64,000 nucleotides of DNA, taken from the NCBI RefSeq assembly GCF_008728195.1, contig NZ_CP031601.1, positions 62,001-126,000 on the forward strand, in the 5' to 3' direction. This document shows, piece by piece, positions 26,783-35,193 of the stretch. Source of the stretch: Roseovarius indicus (lineage in GTDB: Bacteria > Pseudomonadota > Alphaproteobacteria > Rhodobacterales > Rhodobacteraceae). Position numbers and translations under genes: made by a program. How positions within the stretch are numbered: position 1 is the stretch's first letter; the number at the start of each line of letters is the position of its first letter. The notes below the pieces were generated by a model. That model was given only the letters and a program-made list of their open reading frames with translations. It was not told the origin of the DNA and made no database searches.

Positions 26783-27859
26783 TCACCGTCGCCCCAACCT
26801 TCCAAGCCTAGCCAGTTGCGTCAGCATCTGGGACCCGACCCCCGATGATCCTGCGCCGCTTGCCTGACCCGTCTGTCCCATGCCTTGTCGCACAGGCATC
26901 TGCTGTACCCCAAAAAACTGCCGAGCCCTGAGGGCTGCGTATTCCGCACCACTGGCGCCACCGATCAGGTAGCGGTTGTAGGCCTGCTGGCTGCCCATTG
27001 CGGCACGGGTGAAGCTGTAGCCGCCACCGAGACCGCCGGAGAGGGCGGGCATCATGATGTTGCCGGAGATTGCGCGGACGATGAAGGGTGTTGCGATGAT
27101 GAATCCCTTGGCCATGAGCACCATCATGAAGAAGGGGATGAGCGCACCGATGTTTGAGGCCCCTTCGGGGTCGCCTAGTTCGCCGATGAGGGCTGAGGAG
27201 ACCCCTGTGATCGTTGCGAACACGCCTGCGACGACAATGGGGTAGAGCGCAAAGGAAATCAGCGCCGACAGCCAGCGCGCGAAATAGTCCTTGGTCACCT
27301 CGAACAGCGTCAGGAAAATCATCACCGGGGCGATCCCGATCAGGAGCGCGATCATCAGCCGAGAGGCTACCAAGATGAAGGCGGCCAGCCCGCCGAGGAT
27401 CGAGAGCAGAAGCACACCGACGATGTCCAGCATGGCACCGGCCATCCAGTTCAGCTCGGAACCGGCGGCGTTCAGGTAATCGCCGAGTTCCGAGATCAGC
27501 CGATCGAACTCTTCCGCGAAAGTACCGGAGGGCCCGGGGCTGCCGCCCCCGACCGAAGCGACAAGTGCGCCGGCGATGCTGTCGATCCCGGCAAGGATGG
27601 CGGAAGACAGCGCGTTGAACTGAACCCAATTGGTCGCAAATATCCCGATGAGCCCGATCTTGACTGCAAGCCAAAAAGCCGTGCGCCCGTCCATCGCCTT
27701 GTACTGGTAGATCATGTTCAGGAAGACGAGGATCACCACCAGCGTTGTTCCCAGCACCAGCAGCGTGCCAACCGTCGCCGCGACAGATCCGAACTGGGTT
27801 TCGGCGGCGGTATCGAGGTAGCCCTGTGAGGTTTCAACGAAATAGGTGACGACGCTCAT
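26783..27859 (-). CDS. virB6: T4SS inner-membrane channel protein VirB6
   Basis: 358-aa polytopic membrane protein with about six hydrophobic segments between residues 28 and 280 and a Gly/Gln/Ser-rich C-terminal tail. A central hydrophilic loop (about 100-130) precedes the long membrane array, as in VirB6/TrbL proteins that form the inner-membrane base of the channel. It is the last gene of the - strand virB operon, 12 bp after the preceding secreted-protein gene. It is convergent with the defence island. Confidence 0.85.
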   Translation of the reverse strand: MSVVTYFVETSQGYLDTAAETQFGSVAATVGTLLVLGTTLVVILVFLNMIYQYKAMDGRTAFWLAVKIGLIGIFATNWVQFNALSSAILAGIDSIAGALVASVGGGSPGPSGTFAEEFDRLISELGDYLNAAGSELNWMAGAMLDIVGVLLLSILGGLAAFILVASRLMIALLIGIAPVMIFLTLFEVTKDYFARWLSALISFALYPIVVAGVFATITGVSSALIGELGDPEGASNIGALIPFFMMVLMAKGFIIATPFIVRAISGNIMMPALSGGLGGGYSFTRAAMGSQQAYNRYLIGGASGAEYAALRARQFFGVQQMPVRQGMGQTGQASGAGSSGVGSQMLTQLARLGRLGRR

Positions 27860-27871
27860 CGGGGTTGTGCC

Positions 27872-28285
27872 TCACCAGTTGCCCGCGGCTTCGCAGATCG
27901 CTTTGGCCTCGAGACGGGCGTCGTTGGCGCGGCGGTTGTAGACATCCGAGGCTTGCAGCATTTCCCACCGTTCGGCGGTGGGGTGGTGATCGCGGAAGGT
28001 GGCCTCGGCCTCGTCCCAAGCTGGGAAGCGGATTTCACAGGCGCAGCTTCCGGTCTCGACGATCCGCTCAAGGTTCTGGGCGCGGTAGATGTCCTGGACC
28101 AATACGCGCTGATAGGCCTGGCGCAGGGGGATTTCTTGCATCCAGGTAGGTTCCGCCGGGCGGTCCGGACAGACGTTGAAACTGGGCTCAAGTGTCGGCA
28201 CCAGGTTGCGCTCGGCGAAGGCGGGCGCGGCCGTCAGGCTCAGGGCCATCGCGATCAGGGCAATGAGACACCGCGCCTGCTTCAT
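27872..28285 (-). CDS. Secreted T4SS-operon protein of unknown function (137 aa)
   Basis: 137-aa protein with a clear Sec signal peptide (cleavage after APAFA, about residue 25). The mature part is helical, with Cys pairs around residues 39 and 81-83 (CAC). It sits between the DUF4177 gene, which it overlaps by 4 bp, and virB6. Its place recalls the small periplasmic or entry-exclusion proteins next to virB6 in other systems, but no similarity is recognised. Confidence 0.75.
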   Translation of the reverse strand: MKQARCLIALIAMALSLTAAPAFAERNLVPTLEPSFNVCPDRPAEPTWMQEIPLRQAYQRVLVQDIYRAQNLERIVETGSCACEIRFPAWDEAEATFRDHHPTAERWEMLQASDVYNRRANDARLEAKAICEAAGNW

Positions 28286-28476
28286 GCCGTTGCTCCGATG
28301 GCCGTGGTTTCGCGCTTCAAGAAGACCGTGTGTCCCACGTTGGCGAATTCCGAGGAGCTGATCGACACGACCTCCCAGCCTTCGGCCCCCTTCACATTTA
28401 GGCTGGCCTGCATGTCGGCAAGACTGGTTTTGCGGGTCATGGGAAAGGACAGGATATCGTATTCAAAGGTTTTCAT
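28282..28476 (-). CDS. DUF4177 small protein
   Basis: 64-aa protein with the DUF4177 pattern: an N-terminal strand (KTFEYDILSF), then ASLNVKGAEGWEVVSISS, in which LN-x-GaeGWE is the family signature, then a last strand HTVFLKRE. It is a small soluble fold of unknown function. It overlaps virB11 upstream and the secreted-protein gene downstream by 4 bp each, so it belongs to the T4SS transcript. Confidence 0.8.
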   Translation of the reverse strand: MKTFEYDILSFPMTRKTSLADMQASLNVKGAEGWEVVSISSSEFANVGHTVFLKRETTAIGATA

Positions 28477-29459
28477 TGGGAAGCTCCGATCTCATTGTTG
28501 CCGGGGAGGTAGAATTCGGTGATCCCGCGTTTGCCATCATGGCGACCGGCCTGGATGATTACGTCGATGGAGTTCTCGATGTACTGGATCATGTCGGCAT
28601 AGGTCATCGGGATCTCGGTCTTGAGTGCGGCGATGGCCAGACGCTGCACGGCAAGTTGCGGGGTTTCTGCGTGCAGCGTGGTCATTGAGCCGCCATGGCC
28701 AGTGTTGATCGCCTCGAGGAAGGTCATGGCCTCCTTGCCTCGCACCTCGCCCAGGATGATCCGGTCGGGGCGCATGCGCAACGTTGCGGTGAGCAGCACA
28801 TCGGCGGTCTGGAATTCCGCGTCGCGATTGGCGATGAGGGTCACGGCATTGGGCTGGGTCGGCAGAAGCTCGGCGGCTTCCTCGATGGTGACGATGCGTT
28901 CCTCGGATGGCACGTGCGAGAGGATCTTGCGCGCAGCCACGGTCTTGCCGGTGGAGGTGCCGCCAGAGACGATCATGTTAAGCTTGTTGTCGACGCAAAA
29001 GGCCAGCGCATCGTCGATCACGCCCGCGGCCACAACGTCGCGCAGTTCCCGCGTCTTCTCGAGACGCAGTTCTTCGAGCTTGCGTTCTTTGCCATAGAGA
29101 AAGTCGAGTGCGATCCCGTCGAGTGGCAGGCTTGAAAAGAACCGAAGGCTGATCGACATGGCGGTTAGCACTGCAGGTGGAGTGATGACCTGCGCCCGGA
29201 TCGGTCGCCCCTTGTAGGTGATTGAAACCGAGACGATGGGGCGGTCCTTACTCATCGTGGTGTTTGCGGAAGAGGCGATCTGGTTGCCGAGGTCTTTGAC
29301 TTCTGTTGCGGTCAGCCTCTGGTCCAGCTTTCGCATGAAGTGATCGCCCTGGAATTCTCCCCAGCAGCTTCCGTCAGGATTTATGCAGATCTCGATGACA
29401 TCGTCGCGGGTGGCGGCGGCGATCCTGTCGAGGGAGGTTTCGAGATAGCTCAGCGACAT
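28473..29459 (-). CDS. virB11: T4SS ATPase VirB11
   Basis: 328-aa hexameric secretion ATPase. Walker A is VSGGTSTGKTVAARKI (about residues 160-175); the Asp-box (RIVTIEEAAELL) and the downstream RPDRIILGEVRGKEAM and NTGHGGSMTTLHAE segments are typical of VirB11/PilT ATPases. It powers pilus assembly and substrate transfer from the cytoplasmic face. It lies 4 bp after virB10 and overlaps the DUF4177 gene. Confidence 0.94.
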   Translation of the reverse strand: MSLSYLETSLDRIAAATRDDVIEICINPDGSCWGEFQGDHFMRKLDQRLTATEVKDLGNQIASSANTTMSKDRPIVSVSITYKGRPIRAQVITPPAVLTAMSISLRFFSSLPLDGIALDFLYGKERKLEELRLEKTRELRDVVAAGVIDDALAFCVDNKLNMIVSGGTSTGKTVAARKILSHVPSEERIVTIEEAAELLPTQPNAVTLIANRDAEFQTADVLLTATLRMRPDRIILGEVRGKEAMTFLEAINTGHGGSMTTLHAETPQLAVQRLAIAALKTEIPMTYADMIQYIENSIDVIIQAGRHDGKRGITEFYLPGNNEIGASQ

Positions 29460-29463
29460 GGGC

Positions 29464-30843
29464 TCAGAAAATCTCCAGATCGCGGTCGACCATCACCGTG
29501 ACGCGCGCGCCCTGGTCGACGTAGATGACGGGGCCGATCGAGAGGTAGTCGCCGATCACGCTGTCCGTGGCATCTGCCAGATCATCGCCCACGTCTTCCA
29601 GCACGTCCGCGGCGGTCTCATCCTGCACGTTTGCCGCGGCGGCGCTTGGCGCGGCGGAGATCAGAGAAATCAGCGCGGCCGAGCCGAAGCGCTCGTCAAA
29701 GCGCGTGTCGACAAAGCCGGTGACGCCGGAGCGACCCAATTCATCGCCCCCAAAAGAACTGATCTGGATGGTCTGGTTGTCGGGCAGAATGATCCGGTCC
29801 CAGGCGATGGTGACCCGGCGCTGCGCGATATCAACGCCCGAACGATAGCGCCCGATGAGGCGGGATCCACGCGGGATCAAGAGCCGAGAACCGTCGAAAC
29901 TGAACACGTCTTCGGAAACAACGGCCCGGGTCTGGCCGGGCAGAGAGCTGTCGAGGGCGGTTTCCATGACGGCCTGGATCATCGTGCCCTGGATGATCGT
30001 GTTGGAGGGGTTGGCGATGACCTCAGCTTGCGTCACCGAAGTGGGCAGCGCGCCGTTCAGAACGAAATCCGTCACTTCGCCAAAGGTGCGCTCGGTCAGC
30101 GCCGTCTCATTCGCACCGGACGTGCCGCCAAAGGCGATGGTGGGCGAGGTGATGCGGCGCTCCTGAAACGCGCGCTCCTCAGCAGCGCGGCGTTCAAGTT
30201 CCGCGAGCCGTCGTGCTTCTTCCTCGCGGCGCAGCCGTTCTTCTTCCCGCGCGCGCAACTCGTCCTCGGTGGGCCCGGTGGGTGCGGGGAGGGGGCGGTT
30301 GGCCTCGAGTTGGGCCAGTTCCAGATCCATGCGGAGTTGCTCAAGGCTGCGATCCCGCGCCGTCAGTTCGTCCTGGAATCGTTGCTGTGCGGCTTCCGAG
30401 GCGGCTTGGAGCGCAGCGATTTGAGCGGTCAGCGCGTCGATCGCCTCTGCGGCGGCGGTGTCTTCCTCGACGACCGGTTCAGGGGCGTTGCGCAATTCCT
30501 CGATCTGGGCCTGAAGGGCTGCGAGCTGTGCCAGAAGCTCAGCATTGGGCTCGACCGGATCGGGTGCGACGAACACAACCTCGGGCTCGGGCGGGGGCAA
30601 GGTCTCGATGGCGCCGAACCCGTCGCCTTCGTTCTGGAACACGTCCGGCGTGGCCGTGGGAAGGACTTCCTCTTCCTCGGGTTGGGACATGAGATAGAGC
30701 AACGCACCGCCCGCGCCGATCACGAGGACGACGACCAAAGCGAGCAGCGGTGAGCGCCGTGGGGCAGGGGGCGAACCAGCGCCCTTGCCTTGTTCTAGAG
30801 CAGCGAGGCGTTTCTCGAGGTCTGCGTTTCCAGTATCGCTCAT
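29464..30843 (-). CDS. virB10: T4SS core-complex protein VirB10
   Basis: 459-aa protein that spans both membranes. It has a short cytoplasmic N terminus, one membrane helix (about residues 28-50, LLALVVVLVIGAGGALLYL), a Pro/Glu-rich periplasmic stretch with a long coiled coil (about 95-210) and the C-terminal VirB10/TrbI beta-barrel (about 245-459, with SRLIGRYRSG and AWDRIILPDNQ). The start at 30843 overlaps the virB9 stop (ATGA); an upstream frame extension has no support. Confidence 0.92.
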   Translation of the reverse strand: MSDTGNADLEKRLAALEQGKGAGSPPAPRRSPLLALVVVLVIGAGGALLYLMSQPEEEEVLPTATPDVFQNEGDGFGAIETLPPPEPEVVFVAPDPVEPNAELLAQLAALQAQIEELRNAPEPVVEEDTAAAEAIDALTAQIAALQAASEAAQQRFQDELTARDRSLEQLRMDLELAQLEANRPLPAPTGPTEDELRAREEERLRREEEARRLAELERRAAEERAFQERRITSPTIAFGGTSGANETALTERTFGEVTDFVLNGALPTSVTQAEVIANPSNTIIQGTMIQAVMETALDSSLPGQTRAVVSEDVFSFDGSRLLIPRGSRLIGRYRSGVDIAQRRVTIAWDRIILPDNQTIQISSFGGDELGRSGVTGFVDTRFDERFGSAALISLISAAPSAAAANVQDETAADVLEDVGDDLADATDSVIGDYLSIGPVIYVDQGARVTVMVDRDLEIF

Positions 30844-31637
30844 GAGCCTACCCCCGCAGGTGGGGTGGCCTCGATGCAGACCACCTCCTCCCCGATCCGC
30901 AGCACCCATTGTCGGTTCACGCCGCTGACGCGGATCACGCCGTCTTCAGGGGTTTGCGTGTTGACCGTGCGCTCACGGCCATTGGCGTAGCGGAAGATCG
31001 CAGGCACCGGCGCGTTCCGCGGAAATTCGAAATACGTAAACGTCCCGTCATCCCAGACACGGGTGGGGGTGAACTCGGTCCGGGCGCTGGCACCGTAATT
31101 ATAGTTCGGCGCTTGGGCCGCGATGGCACGTGTGGGCCGCGTATTGTCTTCGGGGTAGCGGAACTGGACCACGTAAAAGGTCGGACTGCGGGTCTCCTCG
31201 ACGTTAAAGTAATAACTGCGCCTGTTCGTGTAGACGGTCACATTGGTATGCACCCCGCGCGCCACCGGCTTGATCGCGAAGGCCTGACCCCCGGGTACGC
31301 CGTCGATCTCGAAGCCTTCCGTGTCGCCCGCAATGATCGAGCGGATGCTCTCGCCTTCCCCGAACTCGACCGTGGTCACATGGGTGAGCGACACGCTGAG
31401 CCGGTAGACCTGACCTTCTTGATATGTTGCCAGCCGCACCCGATTGTCATTGGGCCCGCCACGCGGGATGGCTTCGGCGAAAGCAAGGCCGGGCAACAGG
31501 GCAATCAGCAATATGAAAAGTCGAGCAGGGAACAAACATGCGTTTCCGGAATGAGTTGGGTCGCCAATACCCTGCCACGCTGCGCGCTCTCGGGACATTG
31601 GCGACAAGATATTTTGAATTGAATTCCAGAAACGCAT
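30840..31637 (-). CDS. virB9: T4SS core-complex protein VirB9
   Basis: VirB9/TrbG-family periplasmic protein (265 aa from the furthest start), which contacts VirB10 and the outer-membrane pore. The CagX-type C-terminal domain is seen in DDGTFTYFEFPRN and PAIFRYANGRERTVN. A Sec signal peptide is clear (RLFILLIALLPGLAFAEA) but begins only at about residue 37. The ATG at 31637 overlaps the virB8 stop, yet an in-frame TTG at 31535 would place the signal peptide at the very N terminus and is probably the true start. No lipobox is present. Confidence 0.88.
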   Translation of the reverse strand: MRFWNSIQNILSPMSRERAAWQGIGDPTHSGNACLFPARLFILLIALLPGLAFAEAIPRGGPNDNRVRLATYQEGQVYRLSVSLTHVTTVEFGEGESIRSIIAGDTEGFEIDGVPGGQAFAIKPVARGVHTNVTVYTNRRSYYFNVEETRSPTFYVVQFRYPEDNTRPTRAIAAQAPNYNYGASARTEFTPTRVWDDGTFTYFEFPRNAPVPAIFRYANGRERTVNTQTPEDGVIRVSGVNRQWVLRIGEEVVCIEATPPAGVGS

Positions 31638-32293
31638 TAATTCTCCAATCTGTCGGAGCGGATGGAATATTCGAGGACCGTGAAGCCGAAGGGGTTGGTC
31701 CAGACCTCATCGATGGAGCGGCGGGTCTCGGGGCGGAACTCGAAGAGAAGCGTGGCGGTGAAAAGCCCGGTTTGGACGCCGTTGATAGATGTCAGGCGCT
31801 TGCGCAGGCGGACCGTCGCGCGGTTGGTTCCGATCCGGTTGATGCTGAGGATCTCCACGTCGAGCCGCGCATTGGGGCCATAGACCGTCGGCGGGTAGTT
31901 CTCATTGGCGCTGTTCCAGATCTGGCGCAGCCCGCTCTCGGCAGCTCCGTCCGAGCGGCGCAGGACGTTGCGGATGCGTAGATCGTTGTCGAGCTGGTTG
32001 TAGACCTCCCGGTCGGTCACATAGCGGAACACCTCCGCCTCGATGATCGCTTGGTTGGCGGTCACCGAGGAGGCGCCGACCGAGGCTTCGGGGAGTGCAA
32101 AGCCGGTGGCGGGATCATAGGGAACAACGACGGGGGGCGGGTCGACATCGAGGATCGAGACCGCCGCGGCGCTCAGACAGCCGATGCCACCGAAGACAAG
32201 GCCCGTCAGGCCAAGGCGTTGCCAGAGCCGTTCGCGGCGCAAGGCACCGTAGACCAGTTCTTCCTCGATGATTTCCTGTTCACTCGCCACCAT
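31637..32293 (-). CDS. virB8: T4SS assembly protein VirB8
   Basis: 218-aa bitopic protein: a cytoplasmic N terminus of about 28 residues, one membrane helix (about 29-50) and a periplasmic NTF2-like VirB8 domain (about 75-215, with EAEVFRYVTDREVYN and TNPFGFTVLEYSIRSD at the end). It nucleates assembly of the inner-membrane complex. It follows virB5 by 14 bp and overlaps the annotated virB9 start. Confidence 0.92.
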   Translation of the reverse strand: MVASEQEIIEEELVYGALRRERLWQRLGLTGLVFGGIGCLSAAAVSILDVDPPPVVVPYDPATGFALPEASVGASSVTANQAIIEAEVFRYVTDREVYNQLDNDLRIRNVLRRSDGAAESGLRQIWNSANENYPPTVYGPNARLDVEILSINRIGTNRATVRLRKRLTSINGVQTGLFTATLLFEFRPETRRSIDEVWTNPFGFTVLEYSIRSDRLEN

Positions 32294-32307
32294 TCATGCC
32301 CCCACGA

Positions 32308-33117
32308 TTACTCGGCCCGAAGGTCCGGCAAGGTGAAATCCATGAAGCGCTGTTCTTCGGCGATTGTGGCGGCATCAATCACGCCGCCTGTGCCGTCACC
32401 CACGGTTTGCACGGCCTCAAGCTGCCACATGGCGACGAGGGCAATTGCCAGCTCCGCCGTCACCCGCGTGTTGAGGTCGATACTTTCCTTCAGTTCGTCC
32501 ATGTCATCGATCAGCCCGACCAACCGGTCGACGCGTTCCAGCGATTGGCCCGCGTCCTCGTAGCTGTTCTGGGCAGCGGCCGAGACGAGCGCGCCGGTTG
32601 TGGCCTGCGTCGCCACGCGGTTGGCCCCGGGATTTCCGCTGGTGGCCATTTCCGTGAGGGTATCGTCATCAAAGCCGAGATCGGCCAGCACCCGGTCCAT
32701 CTGTGTTTCGATCTCGCCCGCGCCGGAGCCCGACAGGCCAGAGAAGTCTCCGGTCTTGATGGCCTCAATCGTGGCGAGGATGTCTCCGAACTCCTGATCG
32801 AGCAGGCCGTTCAGCTCGTCTTCCATCTCGGTGCGGATGATTTCCGGCAGTTCGGCGAGGCGGGTGAGGGCTTCGTAGGTCCGTTGCAGCTCCGCGAGTT
32901 GTTCCGTGAGAGTGGCAAGCTGTTCACGGAGCTGCGTCAGCTGCTCGTTTTGCAGGATCTCGTCCTCGATCATCTGCCGGAGTTGCTGGATGTTTTGCGC
33001 GATGTTCTGGGTATCGACGACGGGCACGCCTTGTGCCAGGGCAGGGGACAGGGTGCCAAGATGCAGGCCAATCCCAAGCGTCGTGGCCAAGGCCGTTCTC
33101 ATGAGTAGATGTCTCAT
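32308..33117 (-). CDS. virB5: T4SS minor pilin VirB5-like protein
   Basis: 269-aa periplasmic protein with a signal peptide (cleaved after SPALA, about residue 28) and an almost all-helical body with a coiled coil at about 35-85, as in VirB5/TraC adhesin-like minor pilins. The C-terminal 75 residues (KESIDLNTRVTAELAIALVA through MDFTLP) are clearly related to the end of the preceding protein (33117-34277), so the two are diverged paralogues. The stop of the hybrid gene overlaps this start by one base. Confidence 0.82.
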   Translation of the reverse strand: MRHLLMRTALATTLGIGLHLGTLSPALAQGVPVVDTQNIAQNIQQLRQMIEDEILQNEQLTQLREQLATLTEQLAELQRTYEALTRLAELPEIIRTEMEDELNGLLDQEFGDILATIEAIKTGDFSGLSGSGAGEIETQMDRVLADLGFDDDTLTEMATSGNPGANRVATQATTGALVSAAAQNSYEDAGQSLERVDRLVGLIDDMDELKESIDLNTRVTAELAIALVAMWQLEAVQTVGDGTGGVIDAATIAEEQRFMDFTLPDLRAE

Positions 33118-34277
33118 CAGTCTATCTCCCTGATCGTGAATTCCATGAACGCGCCCTCGGCCATGCGGGCGCTGGCCTGTGCCAGCTCTTCGGCCGAGAG
33201 TACGCGGGTCCGCGCCGCCTGTAGCCGGATGCGGGCCGCGACGAGACGCACGAGTTCGGCGCGGGCATAGGTATTGAGCGCGACGCTTTCCTGTACGTCT
33301 TCCGTCGCGGAAATCCGCGTGACGATGTCTTGGATACGCAGGGCAGCTTGCCTGATCGCGGCGGGCGAGTTGTTGCCATAGAAAGCCGCGCCATGCCCGG
33401 TCATCGAGAGGTTAGCATTGGCCAGAAGCGCGGGGTCGATCGTGCCGAGCGCTTCGATCCCGCCGATTCGGCTGAGGTAGAGATTGTAGCGTTCGGGGAT
33501 GACCTGGACGTAGTGCTGGGTCTCGCGGAAGGGTGGTACGCCCCCATATTCGAACACGCGACCGGGTCCGGCGTTGTAGGCCGCGAGGGCGTTGATGACA
33601 TTGCCATCGAATGTGTTGAGCTGGGCCGCAAGATACCGCGCGCCGCCATGCACCTGCAGATAGGGGCTGTTGTAGTATTCCGGGTTAATGCCGAGATCGC
33701 TGGCGGTCCCGGGCATGATCTGGGTGAGGCCGAAGGCCCCGACGGGCGAGCGCGCGCCGATGGTAAACCGGCTTTCCTGCCAGATGAGCGCCTGTAGGAG
33801 TGCGCGCCATTGAACCGGGGAGAGGCCCGCGCGGCCAACGCCGGCAAAGCCGCTGGTTTCCTGGGCGACGCGGATGATGAGTTGCTCGATGTTTTCTGCC
33901 GCATCCCCGAACATCTGTGCGCCGCCGGGATTGGGGTCGGTCTCGGCATTGCCGTAGACCGTTTCGACGGAACGGGCTGGATCGCCGCTTCCGTTTTCCA
34001 GCCCTGAAATCATCGCGGTCGGGCCCTGACCGCCGAAGCTGGTCTGGGCATCGAGGATGCGTTGCAGAGTTTCCAGCTGCTCCCGTTCGATCTCGGCAAT
34101 GAGTTCGCGCACGGCAAGCTTGTCCGCCTGGACCGCGAGGTCAGCCTCGCGATCGCCGGTCTCGACGATATCGCGCGCAGTCAGCCCGCTGTCATTGGTC
34201 GGCACACCTTGGGACAAGGCGAGACCGGGCAGCAGGCAAAGGGCCAGGATATGGGGCAGCTTAGACCTCAATGTCAC
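33117..34277 (-). CDS. Lytic transglycosylase domain embedded in a VirB5-like protein
   Basis: 386-aa secreted protein. A signal peptide (to about residue 22) and a helical N-terminal part (QGVPTNDSGLTARDI, then a coiled coil to about 75) resemble the start of VirB5. An SLT/VirB1 lysozyme-like domain occupies about residues 150-280: the catalytic Glu is in WQESRF, followed by GAFGLTQIMPGTASDLGI and [13 protein letters not shown]. The last 75 residues (VQESVALNTYARAELVRLVA, MEFTIREID) align with the end of VirB5. The protein therefore looks like VirB5 with a peptidoglycan hydrolase between its halves. The GTG start overlaps the end of the disrupted lipoprotein gene, so the IS21 element lies just upstream and may be polar. 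Confidence 0.82.
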   Translation of the reverse strand: MTLRSKLPHILALCLLPGLALSQGVPTNDSGLTARDIVETGDREADLAVQADKLAVRELIAEIEREQLETLQRILDAQTSFGGQGPTAMISGLENGSGDPARSVETVYGNAETDPNPGGAQMFGDAAENIEQLIIRVAQETSGFAGVGRAGLSPVQWRALLQALIWQESRFTIGARSPVGAFGLTQIMPGTASDLGINPEYYNSPYLQVHGGARYLAAQLNTFDGNVINALAAYNAGPGRVFEYGGVPPFRETQHYVQVIPERYNLYLSRIGGIEALGTIDPALLANANLSMTGHGAAFYGNNSPAAIRQAALRIQDIVTRISATEDVQESVALNTYARAELVRLVAARIRLQAARTRVLSAEELAQASARMAEGAFMEFTIREID

Positions 34278-34304
34278 CCTCCGGTGCGCCGATCGGCGTG
34301 AAGC
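34261..34304 (-). pseudogene. 3' end of the small T4SS lipoprotein gene split by IS21
   Basis: Separated C-terminal part of the gene that starts at 37026. Removing the element and one copy of the 6-bp target duplication rejoins the frame to give a 55-aa protein ending CSFTPIGAPEGDIEV. This half has no start of its own and ends at the TAA at 34261, overlapping the next gene by 17 bp. Confidence 0.8.
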
Positions 34305-34410
34305 TGCGCATTCCGGGCTTCGCGGACAGCCATTCCAACGGCACGCGGACAGTCATTCCGGGGTGCGCGGACAAAGTTCGCGCGGGATGCTGAGCGTTTG
34401 ATTTGACATC

Positions 34411-35181
34411 TCAGGTGTCGGTTTGTTCGTCAACGGTTTTGGTCGCGGGGGCATCGCGGGTCTTGCGCATCGACGGGCCATCGAGAGGCAATCTGTGCGC
34501 ATTGTGGATCAGGCGATCCAGGATAGCGTCCGCGAAAGTCGGTTCGTCGATGATGTTGTGCCAGGCATCGACCGGCAGCTGGCTTGTGACCAGCGTTGCG
34601 CCGGACCCGTATCGATCCTCGATGATTTCCATCATATCCCGGCGCTGTGGCGCGGTCATGCGTTCCGGCCCCCAGTCGTCGAGAATGAGCAAGTCCGCTT
34701 TGACAAGCTGGCGGAACATGCGTGGGAAGCGTCCATCGTCATGCGCCAGTTGCAGTTCCGAAAACAGCCTCGGCAGGCGCTTGTAGATCACGGTGGCGTT
34801 GTCGCGGCAGGCTCTTTGTCCCAAGGCGCAGGCCAACCAAGTTTTGCCGACCCCACAGGGGCCGGTGATCAGCAGGTTGCGCTTTTCCTTGATCCATCGG
34901 CCAGCGGCGAGCTGTTGGAACAAAGCCTTGTCGAGGCGGCGCGCGGCGCGGAAATCGACATCTTCGACGCAAGCGCCACCGTGACGAAGCTTGGCGGCGC
35001 GCAGCCGGGACTGGAACCGCTTGGTCGTGCGGTTCGCCACCTCCCGGTCGATCAGGAGGCCGAGCCATTCGGCATGGCCCATGTCGGCGGCGCTGTCCTG
35101 GGATTGCAGTTCGGTGAAAGCGTCCGCCATGCCGTCCAGCTTGAGCTGGCGCAGCAGGTCGTGGGTTGGATGATCAAGCAT
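34411..35181 (-). CDS. istB: IS21 helper ATPase IstB
   Basis: 256-aa DnaC-like AAA ATPase: Walker A GPCGVGKTWLACALG (about residues 100-114), Walker B LLILDDWGPE (about 166-175). It assists IstA in target selection and strand transfer. It lies 12 bp after istA, full length for the family, with no frameshift. Confidence 0.95.
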   Translation of the reverse strand: MLDHPTHDLLRQLKLDGMADAFTELQSQDSAADMGHAEWLGLLIDREVANRTTKRFQSRLRAAKLRHGGACVEDVDFRAARRLDKALFQQLAAGRWIKEKRNLLITGPCGVGKTWLACALGQRACRDNATVIYKRLPRLFSELQLAHDDGRFPRMFRQLVKADLLILDDWGPERMTAPQRRDMMEIIEDRYGSGATLVTSQLPVDAWHNIIDEPTFADAILDRLIHNAHRLPLDGPSMRKTRDAPATKTVDEQTDT

Positions 35182-35193
35182 GTGTATCCTTTC

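Noticed and set aside
29458..30753. 431-codon open frame on the + strand
   Set aside because: Antisense to virB10, whose domains and overlaps are convincing.
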